Assembly: GCF_002726155.1 (NCBI RefSeq)
Contig: NZ_PBSH01000016.1
Coordinates: 40,579 to 104,578 of the forward strand
Origin: Alcanivorax sp.
GTDB taxonomy: Bacteria; Pseudomonadota; Gammaproteobacteria; Pseudomonadales; Alcanivoracaceae
DNA: 64,000 bases
Direction of reading: 5' to 3'
The notes under the pieces: model-generated
The model's database searches: none
Seen by the model: the letters and a program-made list of their open reading frames with translations, nothing else
Told to the model about the DNA's origin: nothing
Shown here: positions 1-8,981 of the stretch, one piece after another
Layout: every line of letters starts with the position of its first letter
Numbering within the stretch: position 1 is the first letter of the stretch
Program-made: the position numbers and the translations under genes

Positions 1-216
1 AACCCCCGGCCCCCACTGATAAATGCCACTGGCATGGTTGGTATCCTTCTTTGGCTGACGCTTGTTTCCTCTTCTATACGCACCGAAACGGATGCTGGCA
101 ACTGCTTTGTCTGTCCGCTGCCTCGCTTTTCAAAAAGCCACTTTTCGAAACCTTGACGATTTCGCTTCAGGACTGGCTAAGTCGATGGGTTTTGACTATA
201 TTGCCGTTTCAAACAG

Positions 217-290
217 GCGGGTGTAGTTCAATGGTAGAACGGCAGCTTCCCAAGCTGCATACGAGAGTTCGATTCTCTTCACCCGCTCCA
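217..290 (+). tRNA. tRNA-Gly (anticodon CCC)
   Basis: A 74-nt cloverleaf with an encoded 3' CCA. The acceptor stem GCGGGTG pairs with CACCCGC, and the anticodon loop TTCCCAA sits on a 5-bp GCAGC/GCTGC stem, so the anticodon is CCC (reads GGG). The T loop GTTCGATTC is intact. It closely matches the known glyU type of gammaproteobacterial tRNA-Gly. It stands alone and is followed directly by a strong terminator. Confidence 0.96.
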
Positions 291-328
291 GACATAAAAA
301 AACCGCCTTTTGGCGGTTTTTTTATGTC
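291..328 (+). terminator. Rho-independent terminator after tRNA-Gly
   Basis: A perfect 17-bp inverted repeat (291-307 with 312-328) around a TTTT loop. Its GC core is ACCGCC/GGCGGT, followed by seven T. The A tract on the left arm mirrors the T tract, so it could stop transcription from both sides. It begins one base after the tRNA CCA end. Confidence 0.92.
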
Positions 329-534
329 TGGGCTAGATGCAAAACGCTTGATGCCGGACGCAATAAATCGAAAATTACATCACGGCTGCCCTTGTTGACG
401 CGTTCCCTGCGTCCCCAATCTGCATGCCCGCAGGGCCGTTCCAGCAAAACGGTGGGGTTTTGACTTTAGGTTCCAGGCATCCAGCATCCAGTTCCGGGCG
501 TCTTGAGTTCCCTATCAAATCCCTGATCACCCAA

Positions 535-828
535 TCACACCGAACAGGACAGGTGTCGACCGTCGAGTCGGAAAAGTGCGCGGATTTCGTATTCGCTCCC
601 CAGTTCGCTGGCGGCATCACTGGCGTGCATGATGTCGGGGTAGCAGTGGGCCCAGGCACAGGGTTTGACCTGTTGCCGATGTGGCGTCTGCGGGTTGGGT
701 TTGCTGGTGGCGATAAAGGCATTCTGCTCCAGGTTGAACAGAACATAGCCCTGAAATTCGGTCCGGGCGGGAAGGCCCATTTCTTCCAGGAAATCGGACA
801 TCCAGCGGTGATGGTTATCGGTGCTCAT
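535..828 (-). CDS. Conserved hypothetical protein, 97 aa
   Basis: I do not recognise the family. The chosen ATG at 828 (MSTDNHHRW...) has a GGGAGG ribosome site just upstream. The open frame continues 18 codons further up, but without a better site. The product is small, soluble and acidic at its N-terminus, with no signal peptide or membrane segment. It has three Cys (two in the middle as AWAHC and CAW, one near the C-terminal end) and several His, but no clear metal-binding motif. It stands alone, divergent from umuDC, with the LexA-controlled promoter region between. Codon use is like its neighbours, which supports it over the frames opposite. Confidence 0.6.
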   Translation of the reverse strand: MSTDNHHRWMSDFLEEMGLPARTEFQGYVLFNLEQNAFIATSKPNPQTPHRQQVKPCAWAHCYPDIMHASDAASELGSEYEIRALFRLDGRHLSCSV

Positions 829-993
829 GGTGGCCTCCCGTTTACTCCGTGCGGGCTCGAAGGCAATGGGCGCAGCACACAAGGTGTATCACCGTAAGTT
901 ACGTCAGCCGTTGCAGAAGATGGATAGGCGTTGCTTGTCGTTTTGTCGCCTTCTTGTGATTGATCTCGTGTGAAGGGAGCGGGCGTTGCACGG

Positions 994-1017
994 TATAATA
1001 ACTGTACATAAAGACAG
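994..1017 (+). promoter_or_regulatory. LexA (SOS) box and -10 element of umuDC
   Basis: CTGTACATAAAGACAG at 1002-1017 fits the LexA consensus CTG-N10-CAG exactly. A consensus -10 hexamer TATAAT lies at 994-999, immediately upstream, so bound LexA would cover the transcription start. A good -35 is not evident. The site is 45 bases before the umuD start. SOS control of error-prone polymerase V genes is established for this family. Confidence 0.88.
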
Positions 1018-1061
1018 TGTTTTGCCATGCTTGTCAGACTGTGGATTTCTGGTGTGTTGTT

Positions 1062-1454
1062 ATGTCTGCCCTGCCTTTTTTCAGTGAGCGTATTTCTGCG
1101 GGGTTCCCGTCTCCGGCCCAGGGGTATCTGGATGAGCACCTGGATCTGAACCGGCTATGCATCCGCCGGCCAGCGTCCACCTTCCTGTTGCGTGTGGAAG
1201 GGGACTCCATGGTTGATGCCGGTATTTTTTCCGGGGACATTCTGATTGTGGACCGCTCACTGGAAGCCGCTGCGGGCGATGTGGTGGTCGCCTCGCTGGA
1301 TGGCGAATTCACGGTGAAAGAATTGCAGTTGCTGCCGACGCCGATGCTCAAGCCCCGTAATCCTGCCTATGCGCCGATACCCATTGGTGATGAGGGTGTG
1401 GACCTGTTCGGGGTGGTGACGTTTTGCCTGCACGCCTTGCGGGGCGGTGGGTAA
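1062..1454 (+). CDS. umuD: UmuD, translesion polymerase V accessory subunit
   Basis: 130 aa S24-family protein. After RecA-stimulated self-cleavage it becomes UmuD', which joins UmuC as DNA polymerase V. The catalytic serine is in the motif EGDSM (Ser49) and the lysine in FTVKEL (Lys86). The expected cleavage site is Ala13-Gly14 in ISAGFP. An in-frame ATG lies 45 bases upstream, but it overlaps the LexA box, so the ATG at 1062 (MSALPFF) is the better start and gives the usual family length. It is first in a two-gene operon: umuC begins 5 bases after its stop. The LexA box upstream implies induction by DNA damage. Confidence 0.95.
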   Translation: MSALPFFSERISAGFPSPAQGYLDEHLDLNRLCIRRPASTFLLRVEGDSMVDAGIFSGDILIVDRSLEAAAGDVVVASLDGEFTVKELQLLPTPMLKPRNPAYAPIPIGDEGVDLFGVVTFCLHALRGGG

Positions 1455-1459
1455 CGTCC

Positions 1460-2734
1460 ATGTTTGCCCTGGTTGACTGCAACAGCTTCTATGCCGCCTG
1501 TGAGCGCCTGTTCCGCCCGGATCTGCAGGGGCAGCCTGTGGTGGTGCTCTCCAACAATGACGGCTGCATTGTGGCCGGGTCTGCGGAAGCCAAGGCGCTG
1601 GGGGTGAAAACCGGCATGCCGGTGCACTTGGCTCGCGATTTGATTACCCGCCACAAAATCCTGGTTTTTTCATCCAACTATGCGCTGTACGGGGATATTT
1701 CCCAGCGAGTGATGGCGACCCTGGAAACCCTGGTTCCCCAAGTAGAAGTGTATTCCATTGATGAGGCGTTTCTGGATCTGTCGTTGATGGGGGAAGCTGA
1801 GTTGTTGCCGCTGGCGCAGCAGGTGCGAGCGCGCATTGCCCGCTGGGTTGGGGTGCCGGTGTGCGTGGGGATAGCGCCCACCAAGGTGCTGGCCAAACTT
1901 GCCAATCACGCCGCCAAGCGCTATCCCGCCACGGGCGGTACCGTGGTGCTGACCGATCCGGCGCGCCGGGAAAAACTGCTGACGTTAACGCCGGTGTCCC
2001 GGGTGTGGGGAGTGGGGCGCCGGCTGTCGGGGCGCCTTGAAGCGCTGGGTATCGAGACGGCACTGGACCTGGCCCGGGCGGATAGCGGCATGATCCGTCG
2101 GCGGTTTTCCGTGGTGCAGGAACGGCTGGTGCGGGAGCTGAACGGGGAGCCTTGTCTGTCTCTGGACACGCAGCCTTCGCCGCGCCAGCAGGTGATCCAT
2201 TCCCGTTCATTTGGTGAGCCGGTAACCGCCTTGCCGCCGTTGCGTCAGGCGCTGAGTGATTTTGCTTTCCGGGCCATGGAGTCCTTGCGCAAGGAGCATT
2301 TGTATACTGGCCGGGTAACGGTCTATTTGCGCACCGCCCCGATGGGTAAGCCCCAACAATTGTTCCCCGATACGCTTGGTGCCGCCTTGTCGCCCGCCAC
2401 AGCGGACACTCGTGTGGTGGTGCATCAGGCTCAGGCCTTGCTGGCGCAGTTATGGAAGCCAGAGTACCGCTACGGAAAAGCCGGAGTGATTCTCACCGAC
2501 TTGCGCGGACGTGATCAGATCCAGGATGGATTGTTTGCGCAGCAAGGGGAGCCTGATGACAGGGGCAACGCCTTGATGACGGTAATGGATACGATTAACC
2601 AGAGCGGTGCCGGCAAGGTATGGCTGGCGGGGCGGGGCATGCAGACCGATCAGCGTAGTGCCTGGGCCATGCGCAGGGCACACCTGTCCCCGGCCTATAC
2701 CAGTCGCTGGAGTGATTTGCCGGTGGTGCGTTAG
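1460..2734 (+). CDS. umuC: UmuC, DNA polymerase V catalytic subunit
   Basis: 424 aa, the normal UmuC length. Y-family polymerase that copies past DNA lesions at the cost of mutation. Visible features are the N-terminal catalytic Asp in FALVDCNSFY (Asp6), the SIDEAFLDLS motif with Asp101/Glu102, the helix-hairpin-helix stretch around VWGVGRRLSGRLEALGI, a little-finger domain and the C-terminal UmuC-specific domain ending in the AYTSRW region. The ATG at 1460 is chosen because homologues start MFALVDCNSFY; upstream in-frame codons overlap umuD. It is co-transcribed with umuD under the LexA box. Confidence 0.96.
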   Translation: MFALVDCNSFYAACERLFRPDLQGQPVVVLSNNDGCIVAGSAEAKALGVKTGMPVHLARDLITRHKILVFSSNYALYGDISQRVMATLETLVPQVEVYSIDEAFLDLSLMGEAELLPLAQQVRARIARWVGVPVCVGIAPTKVLAKLANHAAKRYPATGGTVVLTDPARREKLLTLTPVSRVWGVGRRLSGRLEALGIETALDLARADSGMIRRRFSVVQERLVRELNGEPCLSLDTQPSPRQQVIHSRSFGEPVTALPPLRQALSDFAFRAMESLRKEHLYTGRVTVYLRTAPMGKPQQLFPDTLGAALSPATADTRVVVHQAQALLAQLWKPEYRYGKAGVILTDLRGRDQIQDGLFAQQGEPDDRGNALMTVMDTINQSGAGKVWLAGRGMQTDQRSAWAMRRAHLSPAYTSRWSDLPVVR

Positions 2735-2934
2735 CCGGGCGCCTTTGTGTTTGTGTGTAAGGGAGCCCGCTCCGGTATTTCCAAGCCGATGAGGCTCCGA
2801 CGCCAGCGGCGTTGGAGGTTGGCAGTGGGCCTGCATGCCTTAATGTTCATTTTCACAGATGAGCGTGGTGGTCCCCATAGAACCGCGCCGGCCACTTTGA
2901 GGGCCGGCGGGTTGTGTCGGTAATGGGGTGTGGC

Positions 2935-4404
2935 TTACTGGTTGGCCACCGCAGTCATGTTTACCCGGTCCAGCATGCGTTCTTCGATACGGTCCAGGCG
3001 TGCTCGACAGTCGCGGAAGGTGCGGCTGATACAGGTGGTATTGGCCACCATGTCGAGTTTCGGCCAGGTCGCCTGTTCGCCTTTACGGATATAGTTTCGC
3101 ACATCTTGCAGCGTGGGGTTATTCAGAACCCGCAGGGCGTTGAGCGGCTGGCGGGGCGGGATCATGTTGATGTCGCCGATATACTTCTGCGTCACCATGC
3201 TCTTCGCCTTGTCGATCATCAAGCCCATGTCGTTGGACGCCACCCGGCGCTGCACCAGTTGCAGGCCATAGCGCAGGTTCATGGAGACGTTGCGCAGCGC
3301 CCAGTCACCCAAAGTGCTAAGAGAGCTGTCGGTGTTTTCATTGCGGGACAGAAACGGCACCACATGGGGATTAGTCTGGCTGACAATGGAGTGGTTGACC
3401 CCGTAAAGGCGGGCCAGCCGGCGAATGGGCAGGTCGTCGACGATGGAGCCGTCAACAAACTTGCGGCCGGGGATGTAGGGAACCCGCTCGCCGTCGATGT
3501 TCTTTGCCCACAGGGAGACCGGCGGATAAATGCCGGGAATTGCACAGGACGCCAGCGAAGCTTTGCGAATCAGCACATTGGGAGAGGTGCGCCAGTTCAG
3601 CAGGCGCGCGTGCTGGTTGCGGTCATAGGGACTCACGGTAATATTGATTTCGCGACCGGTGTGTCGATAGGCCTCTTCGAAGGTCATGTCGGTGATGTTT
3701 TCTTCCAGGCAGGCTTCCAGATGGTCGCCGTCCAGCACCGGGGTGCCGCGTACCAGACCTTTCCAGCCCAGCACCTTGAAGGCTTCCAGATAAATGTTTT
3801 CCGGCTCCAGTTTCACCTTCAATTCTTCATCGTTGTGAGTGCCCACCACTGAGCCGATGATGCTGCCGGCACTGGAGCCGGATATCACCGAAGGCAGCAG
3901 GTTCTGCTCCCACAGGCAGCGGGCCACCCCAATATGGAACAGGCCCAGGGCCGCACCGCCGGAAAGCATCAGGCAACTTTGCCCGAAAGCCTGGCCGGTG
4001 GTTTCAAAGAAATCGAGCTTGTCTTTCAAGCCGAATTCCTTGAAGTTGCTGTCGCACAGGTAGTTCAACGCGGTGGACACTTCGGTCAGGTAGTTTTCGA
4101 TCAGGCGTTTGGTGCCCACGCGGCTGTGCTGATAAAGGCGCGGGTTGGAAATGTTGCCCAGATTACCGTGCAGGCCTTCGTGTAAATGGAAGACCAGCTT
4201 GTTCACATCGTTGCGTTCGCGGGCCTGGCGAATCTGCCAGAGGCGATTACGAATCAGCTCGTAATCGTAGTAGGGGGAACGGTCCACTTCCTTCCATTCG
4301 TCGGCGCCGGAAAGGCGGTCGTGTTCCTGGCTGGCTTCGTACCATTCGTCATAGGTCGTCGCGTTATCGATGGCGCGTTCGAGCTGCTTGAGGGTGCCTT
4401 TCAT
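2935..4404 (-). CDS. Patatin-like phospholipase / acylglycerol lipase with DUF3336 N-terminus
   Basis: 489 aa. Residues 1-140 resemble the DUF3336 region found in front of patatin domains in eukaryotic TGL3/4/5-type triacylglycerol lipases and their bacterial relatives. The patatin domain follows, with an oxyanion glycine loop (SGGAALGLFH, about 148-157), nucleophile Ser178 in GSSAG and the dyad Asp318 in VDGS (usual DGG/A is DGS here). It has no signal peptide, so it is probably cytosolic or membrane-peripheral. The start at 4404 has GGAGAG upstream. The neighbouring AraC gene lies upstream on the same strand and could control it. Substrate (triacylglycerol, phospholipid or wax ester) cannot be told from sequence. 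Confidence 0.9.
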   Translation of the reverse strand: MKGTLKQLERAIDNATTYDEWYEASQEHDRLSGADEWKEVDRSPYYDYELIRNRLWQIRQARERNDVNKLVFHLHEGLHGNLGNISNPRLYQHSRVGTKRLIENYLTEVSTALNYLCDSNFKEFGLKDKLDFFETTGQAFGQSCLMLSGGAALGLFHIGVARCLWEQNLLPSVISGSSAGSIIGSVVGTHNDEELKVKLEPENIYLEAFKVLGWKGLVRGTPVLDGDHLEACLEENITDMTFEEAYRHTGREINITVSPYDRNQHARLLNWRTSPNVLIRKASLASCAIPGIYPPVSLWAKNIDGERVPYIPGRKFVDGSIVDDLPIRRLARLYGVNHSIVSQTNPHVVPFLSRNENTDSSLSTLGDWALRNVSMNLRYGLQLVQRRVASNDMGLMIDKAKSMVTQKYIGDINMIPPRQPLNALRVLNNPTLQDVRNYIRKGEQATWPKLDMVANTTCISRTFRDCRARLDRIEERMLDRVNMTAVANQ

Positions 4405-4522
4405 TGAGGCTCTCCACCATTCATTGTTGTCATTGATTGATGTCAGTATAGACAGGAGAGAGGGCCGCGTTTAAGTGTTTGTAGGACAAAAAGCACAGAG
4501 GCGCAGATAAAAGCGTCTGTTT

Positions 4523-5560
4523 TTATGAGTGTATTTGCTTATTGTCGGGTTTGGCTCGGTATTGCCCCGGGGTCATGGCGGTGTGGCGTTTGAAGCTGCG
4601 CTGGAAGGAACGAATATCGGAATAGCCCAGGGCGGCGGCGATATCGGCCTGGGGCAGGGCGGTGGTGGTGAGCAGGTGACGTGCCTGTTTCAGGCGCACG
4701 TCATCGAGCAGTTTTTGCCAGCTCTGGTCTTCGTCGGCCAGCCGGCGATGCAGGGTGCGAACATTCATGCCCAGCCGCTCGGCAACGGTTTCCTTGCGGG
4801 GCAGGGAATGGCCAATGGCATCCTGGATGCACTGTTTGACCCGCTGGCTGAGATTGGTGTCCACACCCAGTTGGTTCAGTTGCTGAATGGCGTGGGCCTC
4901 CAGGGTAGAGAGCAGTAACGGGTCGGGTTGTCGTATGGGCTGCTGCAATAATTGCGGCGCGCCGACCAGGGCGGAGCAGGGTTGTTCGAACAATACATCG
5001 CAGAGAAACACACGCCGGTATTCCTCTACCTGTGCCGGTGGAGGGGTGGGGTGTTCCAGCCAGACCTGATCCGGTGCCAATAAGTCGTTGCCGGTGAGCC
5101 AGCGGGAGTAGCGCACCCATGAGCCGAGAACATTATCGATCAGATGCTGGCGTGCGGGTTGCTGGCGATACAGGCAATCCCAGCGGATGGCTACCTGGTG
5201 GGCGTCGAGAGTCGTGTCTGTGGTGCCCATGTCACCCACCAGCTTTTCGTACAGGCTGACCTTGGATAACGCTTCCTGAAGCGTGCTGGCGCTCATGGCG
5301 ATATAGCCGATCACATTGTAGGAACCGGGCTGCACAAACTCTGAAGTGTGTAACCCGAACAGGGGATCGGCGGATTGTTTGATGAGGGCGTGCAGCAGGG
5401 TCTGAAAATCCTGCCCATGAATGCGGGTATCCGGTTTCTGGATATGGTCGGGGTCCAGGTTGGCCTGCTGCAGCGCCGCAGCGGTATCCAGCCCACGGGC
5501 TTGCCCGTGAGCCAGGTACTGCTGGAGTGCTGCGCTGCAAATCTGGCCCAGTGCGTCCAT
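4523..5560 (-). CDS. AraC-family transcriptional regulator with arabinose-binding-like N-domain
   Basis: 345 aa. The N-terminal about 200 residues match the arabinose-binding-like domain common in OruR/ArgR-type AraC regulators of pseudomonads. The last 100 residues carry two helix-turn-helix units: VAERLGMNVRTLHRRLADE and ADIAAALGYSDIRSFQRSFK, then the family signature MTPGQYR. Regulators with this architecture usually sense small hydrophobic or amino-acid-derived ligands. It lies 118 bases upstream of the patatin gene on the same strand, so control of that lipase is plausible but is inference. The SIMPL gene ends 12 bases upstream of its start. Confidence 0.9.
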   Translation of the reverse strand: MDALGQICSAALQQYLAHGQARGLDTAAALQQANLDPDHIQKPDTRIHGQDFQTLLHALIKQSADPLFGLHTSEFVQPGSYNVIGYIAMSASTLQEALSKVSLYEKLVGDMGTTDTTLDAHQVAIRWDCLYRQQPARQHLIDNVLGSWVRYSRWLTGNDLLAPDQVWLEHPTPPPAQVEEYRRVFLCDVLFEQPCSALVGAPQLLQQPIRQPDPLLLSTLEAHAIQQLNQLGVDTNLSQRVKQCIQDAIGHSLPRKETVAERLGMNVRTLHRRLADEDQSWQKLLDDVRLKQARHLLTTTALPQADIAAALGYSDIRSFQRSFKRHTAMTPGQYRAKPDNKQIHS

Positions 5561-5572
5561 GGAGATGCCCGA

Positions 5573-6268
5573 TCAGTTCAGTTCAAAAGTGATTTGTACC
5601 TGAGCGGAAATTTCGGTTTCGCCGGCCCGGTAGCTATCAGCGGCACCGCTTTCCTTGCTGCGTGCCATCATCATCACCGGTTGCGGGTGGTGAATGCCCT
5701 GGGCCTGGATTTCGAAGGCTTCACCCAGGTCGCGGTCGGCGGCTTCGGCAATAATTTCTGCCCGCTGGCGGGCATCGGCCACGGCTTTTTTCAGTGCCTG
5801 GTTGCCCAGCTCGTCGCGGTTGCTGACCTCAGCGCCAGCAGGACGGATGTTGCGTACGCCCTGTTCGGCCAACCCTTCCAGTAGCTCGGCATAGGTTTCC
5901 AGGCCATCGACCTTGAAGCTCACGTCGCGGCTGACTTGATGGCCAATCAGTTTGCGCTCGGGTTGGTATTGCCATTGGGGAGAGACTCGCATGGTACTGG
6001 CAGTGACGGATTTTTCTTCGATATCCAGATCATCGGCCAGCTCCAGCATATTGCCGACGGCGTCATCCACGCGGTCTTTCATGTCGGCAATGTCATCGCC
6101 ATTTTCGCTGGCGGTGGCGACCACTGTGAAGCGATCCGGTTGGGCGTTGATTTCGCCGCTACCGGACACGGTAATGCTGTCGCGGGAGGTATTGATGGTG
6201 GTGTTGTCGCAACCGGCCAACGCCAGTGTGCCAGCGATCAACAGGGTCGCAGCGGATACAACTTTCAT
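5573..6268 (-). CDS. SIMPL-domain (DUF541) lipoprotein
   Basis: 231 aa. A lipobox LALAGC with Cys19 gives a lipoprotein signal, so the mature protein is likely anchored in an envelope membrane. The rest is a SIMPL/DUF541 domain: ITVSGSGEINAQPDRFTV, the central QALKKAVADARQRAE helix and the C-terminal AQVQITFEL strand are typical. Family members are periplasmic oligomers linked to oxidative or envelope stress (YggE-like), with no defined reaction. Asp/Glu are abundant. The gene precedes the AraC regulator on the same strand by 12 bases and may share its transcript. The ATG is preceded by AAGGAGAT, a strong ribosome site. Confidence 0.92.
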   Translation of the reverse strand: MKVVSAATLLIAGTLALAGCDNTTINTSRDSITVSGSGEINAQPDRFTVVATASENGDDIADMKDRVDDAVGNMLELADDLDIEEKSVTASTMRVSPQWQYQPERKLIGHQVSRDVSFKVDGLETYAELLEGLAEQGVRNIRPAGAEVSNRDELGNQALKKAVADARQRAEIIAEAADRDLGEAFEIQAQGIHHPQPVMMMARSKESGAADSYRAGETEISAQVQITFELN

Positions 6269-6452
6269 GATATCTCCTTGTACTGCCGTGCAGGCGGCAA
6301 AGCTCTATTTTGCTGATCGGTCAGGTTTACGCAACTCATCTCGCACAAACCCGTTAAACGAATGGTTTACCTTACAAAACGCAGGGCAAAGGTCCCCTTG
6401 GTTGTTGGTCCGATAGCCCCTATCATCGCAGCTCGTGAGGCAGAGGCAATCG

Positions 6453-7562
6453 GTGAGTACAGTCATGAGTTCAGCCATGGATAAATCGGAACAGCAGATT
6501 CGACAGCACCTGGGCGATTTTATTCCCGAGGATCTGGGCGTTAGCTTGAATCAGGTCAATGGGATCAGTGCGTTTCAGTTGAGCGATGCTGCCGTGACGG
6601 CCACGGTGACTCTGGGCTATCCCTGCGACAGTATTCGTGATGCGCTGATTGATGCCATTCACGCTCACATGGCTCCGGTGCTGGAGCAACGCGCCCTGTC
6701 AGTGACGGTGGAAAGCCGCATTGTGCCGCACCGGGCGCAAAGCAGCCTGCCGGCACGGGACCAGGTCGCCAATATCATTGCCGTTGCGTCCGGCAAGGGC
6801 GGGGTGGGCAAATCCACCTCGGCGGTGAATCTGGCGCTGGCGTTACAGGCGGAGGGCGCCCGAGTTGGGTTGCTGGATGCGGACGTGTTCGGGCCCAGCC
6901 AGCCATTGATGCTGGGGATGCCCGACGGTACACGCCCGCAAGTGCTGGAAGGCAAATTCTTTGTGCCAGTGGACGCCTACGGCTTGCAGACCATGTCCAT
7001 GGGGTATCTGACAACAAAGCAAACACCGGTGGTGTGGCGTGGTCCCAAGGCCAGCGGTGCGCTGGTGCAGATGATGGAACAGACCCGCTGGCATGAGCTG
7101 GACTATCTGTTGGTGGATTTGCCCCCCGGCACCGGGGACATTCAACTGACGCTGGCCCAGAAAATTCCGGTGGCAGGAGCCGTGGTGATCACCACGCCGC
7201 AGGATATTGCGTTGCTGGATGCCATCAAGGGCGTGGAAATGTTTCGCAAGGTGGATATTCGGGTACTGGGAATCCTGGAAAACATGGCCATGCATGTCTG
7301 TAGCCAGTGCGGGCATCAGGAGGCTATTTTCGGTCAGGGTGGTGGCGACAAAATGGCAGCAGATTATGACACTGAGGTGTTGGCTGCGCTGCCATTGTCC
7401 CTGCGTATTCGCGAGCAGTCAGACAAGGGCGAACCGGTGATGCAGGCGTTCCCCGACAGTGACGAGGCTGCACTTTACCGGGCGGCGGCTCGACGCCTGG
7501 CGGCCCGGTTGTCATTGACCGAGGCAGGGAGCCGGGCGTTTCCGAATATTGTGCAGCACTAG
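6453..7562 (+). CDS. apbC: Iron-sulfur cluster carrier protein ApbC/Mrp
   Basis: P-loop ATPase of the Mrp/NBP35 family that binds a 4Fe-4S cluster and hands it to apo-proteins. An N-terminal MIP18-like (DUF59) domain (first about 90 residues) precedes the deviant Walker A motif GKGGVGKST, the DLPPGTGD Walker B region and the CSQC motif (MHVCSQCGH) that holds the cluster at the dimer interface. I place the start at GTG 6453 because GAGGCAGAGG lies 6-15 bases ahead. ATG codons at 6465 and 6477 are alternatives, and a GTG at 6435 is too far up. Single gene, divergent from the SIMPL-AraC-patatin group. Confidence 0.93.
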   Translation: MSTVMSSAMDKSEQQIRQHLGDFIPEDLGVSLNQVNGISAFQLSDAAVTATVTLGYPCDSIRDALIDAIHAHMAPVLEQRALSVTVESRIVPHRAQSSLPARDQVANIIAVASGKGGVGKSTSAVNLALALQAEGARVGLLDADVFGPSQPLMLGMPDGTRPQVLEGKFFVPVDAYGLQTMSMGYLTTKQTPVVWRGPKASGALVQMMEQTRWHELDYLLVDLPPGTGDIQLTLAQKIPVAGAVVITTPQDIALLDAIKGVEMFRKVDIRVLGILENMAMHVCSQCGHQEAIFGQGGGDKMAADYDTEVLAALPLSLRIREQSDKGEPVMQAFPDSDEAALYRAAARRLAARLSLTEAGSRAFPNIVQH

Positions 7563-7684
7563 GCCTGATGCCAGCTGCCCCATGCCCAACAAGGGCAGAG
7601 GGCCGCTGGCGTGCTGCGTGCGGCCAGTGATGCTGCTACCATTGGCCGCTTGAACGCTAACCACTCTGGAACATTGAGGCGTAA

Positions 7685-8254
7685 ATGACTATTAAATCGG
7701 ATCGCTGGATTTCCCGCATGGCCGCCGAGAAAGGCATGATCGAGCCATTTCAGACCGGGCAGATTCGCGCGGATGAGAACGGTGAAAAGCTGATCTCCTA
7801 CGGCGTGTCCAGTTATGGCTACGATGTGCGCTGTGCCGACGAGTTCAAGGTGTTCACCAATATCCATTCCGCCACGGTGGACCCGAAAGCGTTTGATGAG
7901 CGCAGTTTTGTCGATGTGAAGGGGGAGTACTGCATTATCCCGCCGAACTCCTTTGCCCTGGCCCGCACGGTGGAATATTTCCGCATTCCCCGAAATGTGT
8001 TGACCATTTGCCTGGGCAAATCCACCTACGCACGGTGCGGCATTATCGTTAATGTCACGCCGCTGGAACCCGAGTGGGAAGGGCATGTGACGCTGGAGTT
8101 TTCCAACACCACGACGCTGCCGGCAAAAATTTATGCCCACGAAGGCGTGGCGCAGATGTTGTTCTTCGAGTCTGATGAGGTGTGCGAAACTTCCTACATG
8201 GATCGGGGCGGCAAGTACCAGGGGCAGCGTGGTGTGACCTTGCCTCGGGCCTAG
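7685..8254 (+). CDS. dcd: dCTP deaminase
   Basis: 189 aa, the long form seen in pseudomonads. Deaminates dCTP to dUTP, feeding dTMP synthesis. Typical stretches are the start MTIKSDRWI, the [11 protein letters not shown] segment, the substrate-loop [11 protein letters not shown], the catalytic Glu in TLEFSNTT, and the C-terminal [13 protein letters not shown]. In many gammaproteobacteria dcd lies directly downstream of apbC/mrp, as here (122 bases). Its stop overlaps the convergent DUF3108 gene by 4 bases. Confidence 0.97.
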   Translation: MTIKSDRWISRMAAEKGMIEPFQTGQIRADENGEKLISYGVSSYGYDVRCADEFKVFTNIHSATVDPKAFDERSFVDVKGEYCIIPPNSFALARTVEYFRIPRNVLTICLGKSTYARCGIIVNVTPLEPEWEGHVTLEFSNTTTLPAKIYAHEGVAQMLFFESDEVCETSYMDRGGKYQGQRGVTLPRA

Positions 8255-8979
8255 TCTGACGCGGGCGCTGAGTCCGGAGCGAGTTCCGGGCCGTTGTAGT
8301 CGATCATGATCATTTCGGCTTTCAACAGGGTGCTTTCAATGTGTTTTGCCTGCACCACCATGTAATCCAGCTGCGGCGCTACCCAGAACAGGGTGCGCCG
8401 TTTTTCTTTACTGTCCCCGGTGCGCTTCTTTTCCACCAGCAGGGTGTCCAGTTTGCCCAGCGGTGTTTTCAGGGTTTCCCTGTCGATCACTTCAAAATGA
8501 TGCTCGCGCACTTTGTCGCCGTACACGCTGGTCACCGAGTAAGACTTGTCGCCGGTGGCAAACACGCAGCGCCCGCGTAGCAGAATAGTCAGCTCATCGA
8601 GCGTGTCGTCGGGAATATCCAGGCTTTCCTTGTCGTCTTCGGATTCGTTGTGCACCCGTGGCGGGTTCCACTCAAAGTCCATATGGTGAAAGCGCCGCTG
8701 ACCGAACCCCTTGAATTCATGCACGTAGCGCGCTGTGCGCGGCTGGCAGTCACGCCAGTGAAAATAGCTTTCCTCGGTGTTGCTGAGCAGAAACGATTTC
8801 GCCTTGAGCAACATATGGTAGTAGTCGTCGCCCTCTGCCGGTTCCAGCACCAGTTCGGCTTTGACCGGGGTGGGCAGCTTGTTCACATAAATCCGAAATT
8901 CGGCTGAAAAGGGGGCCAGGGGTTCGTTGGCTGTGGCCAGGCTGCTGGCCAGCACCAGCAAAAGTGAAATCAACCGCAC
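8251..8979 (-). CDS. DUF3108-domain secreted protein (copy B)
   Basis: 242 aa with a Sec signal peptide ([17 protein letters not shown], cut before NEPLAPF). The mature part is a DUF3108 beta-rich domain: [15 protein letters not shown] opening, SYFHWRDC core, [16 protein letters not shown], and ending in strands around [16 protein letters not shown]. The function of DUF3108 is not known; the domain is periplasmic and related in layout to lipid-binding LolA/LolB-like folds in some predictions. The start codon is GTG, 2 bases after the stop of the upstream paralogue, so the two are translated from one mRNA. Clear paralogue of the 8982-9743 product. Confidence 0.88.
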   Translation of the reverse strand: MRLISLLLVLASSLATANEPLAPFSAEFRIYVNKLPTPVKAELVLEPAEGDDYYHMLLKAKSFLLSNTEESYFHWRDCQPRTARYVHEFKGFGQRRFHHMDFEWNPPRVHNESEDDKESLDIPDDTLDELTILLRGRCVFATGDKSYSVTSVYGDKVREHHFEVIDRETLKTPLGKLDTLLVEKKRTGDSKEKRRTLFWVAPQLDYMVVQAKHIESTLLKAEMIMIDYNGPELAPDSAPASD

Positions 8980-8981
8980 GC

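Noticed and set aside
2914..3852. 312-codon plus-strand frame opposite the patatin gene
   Set aside because: Shadow of the minus-strand lipase, whose catalytic Ser and Asp motifs are intact.
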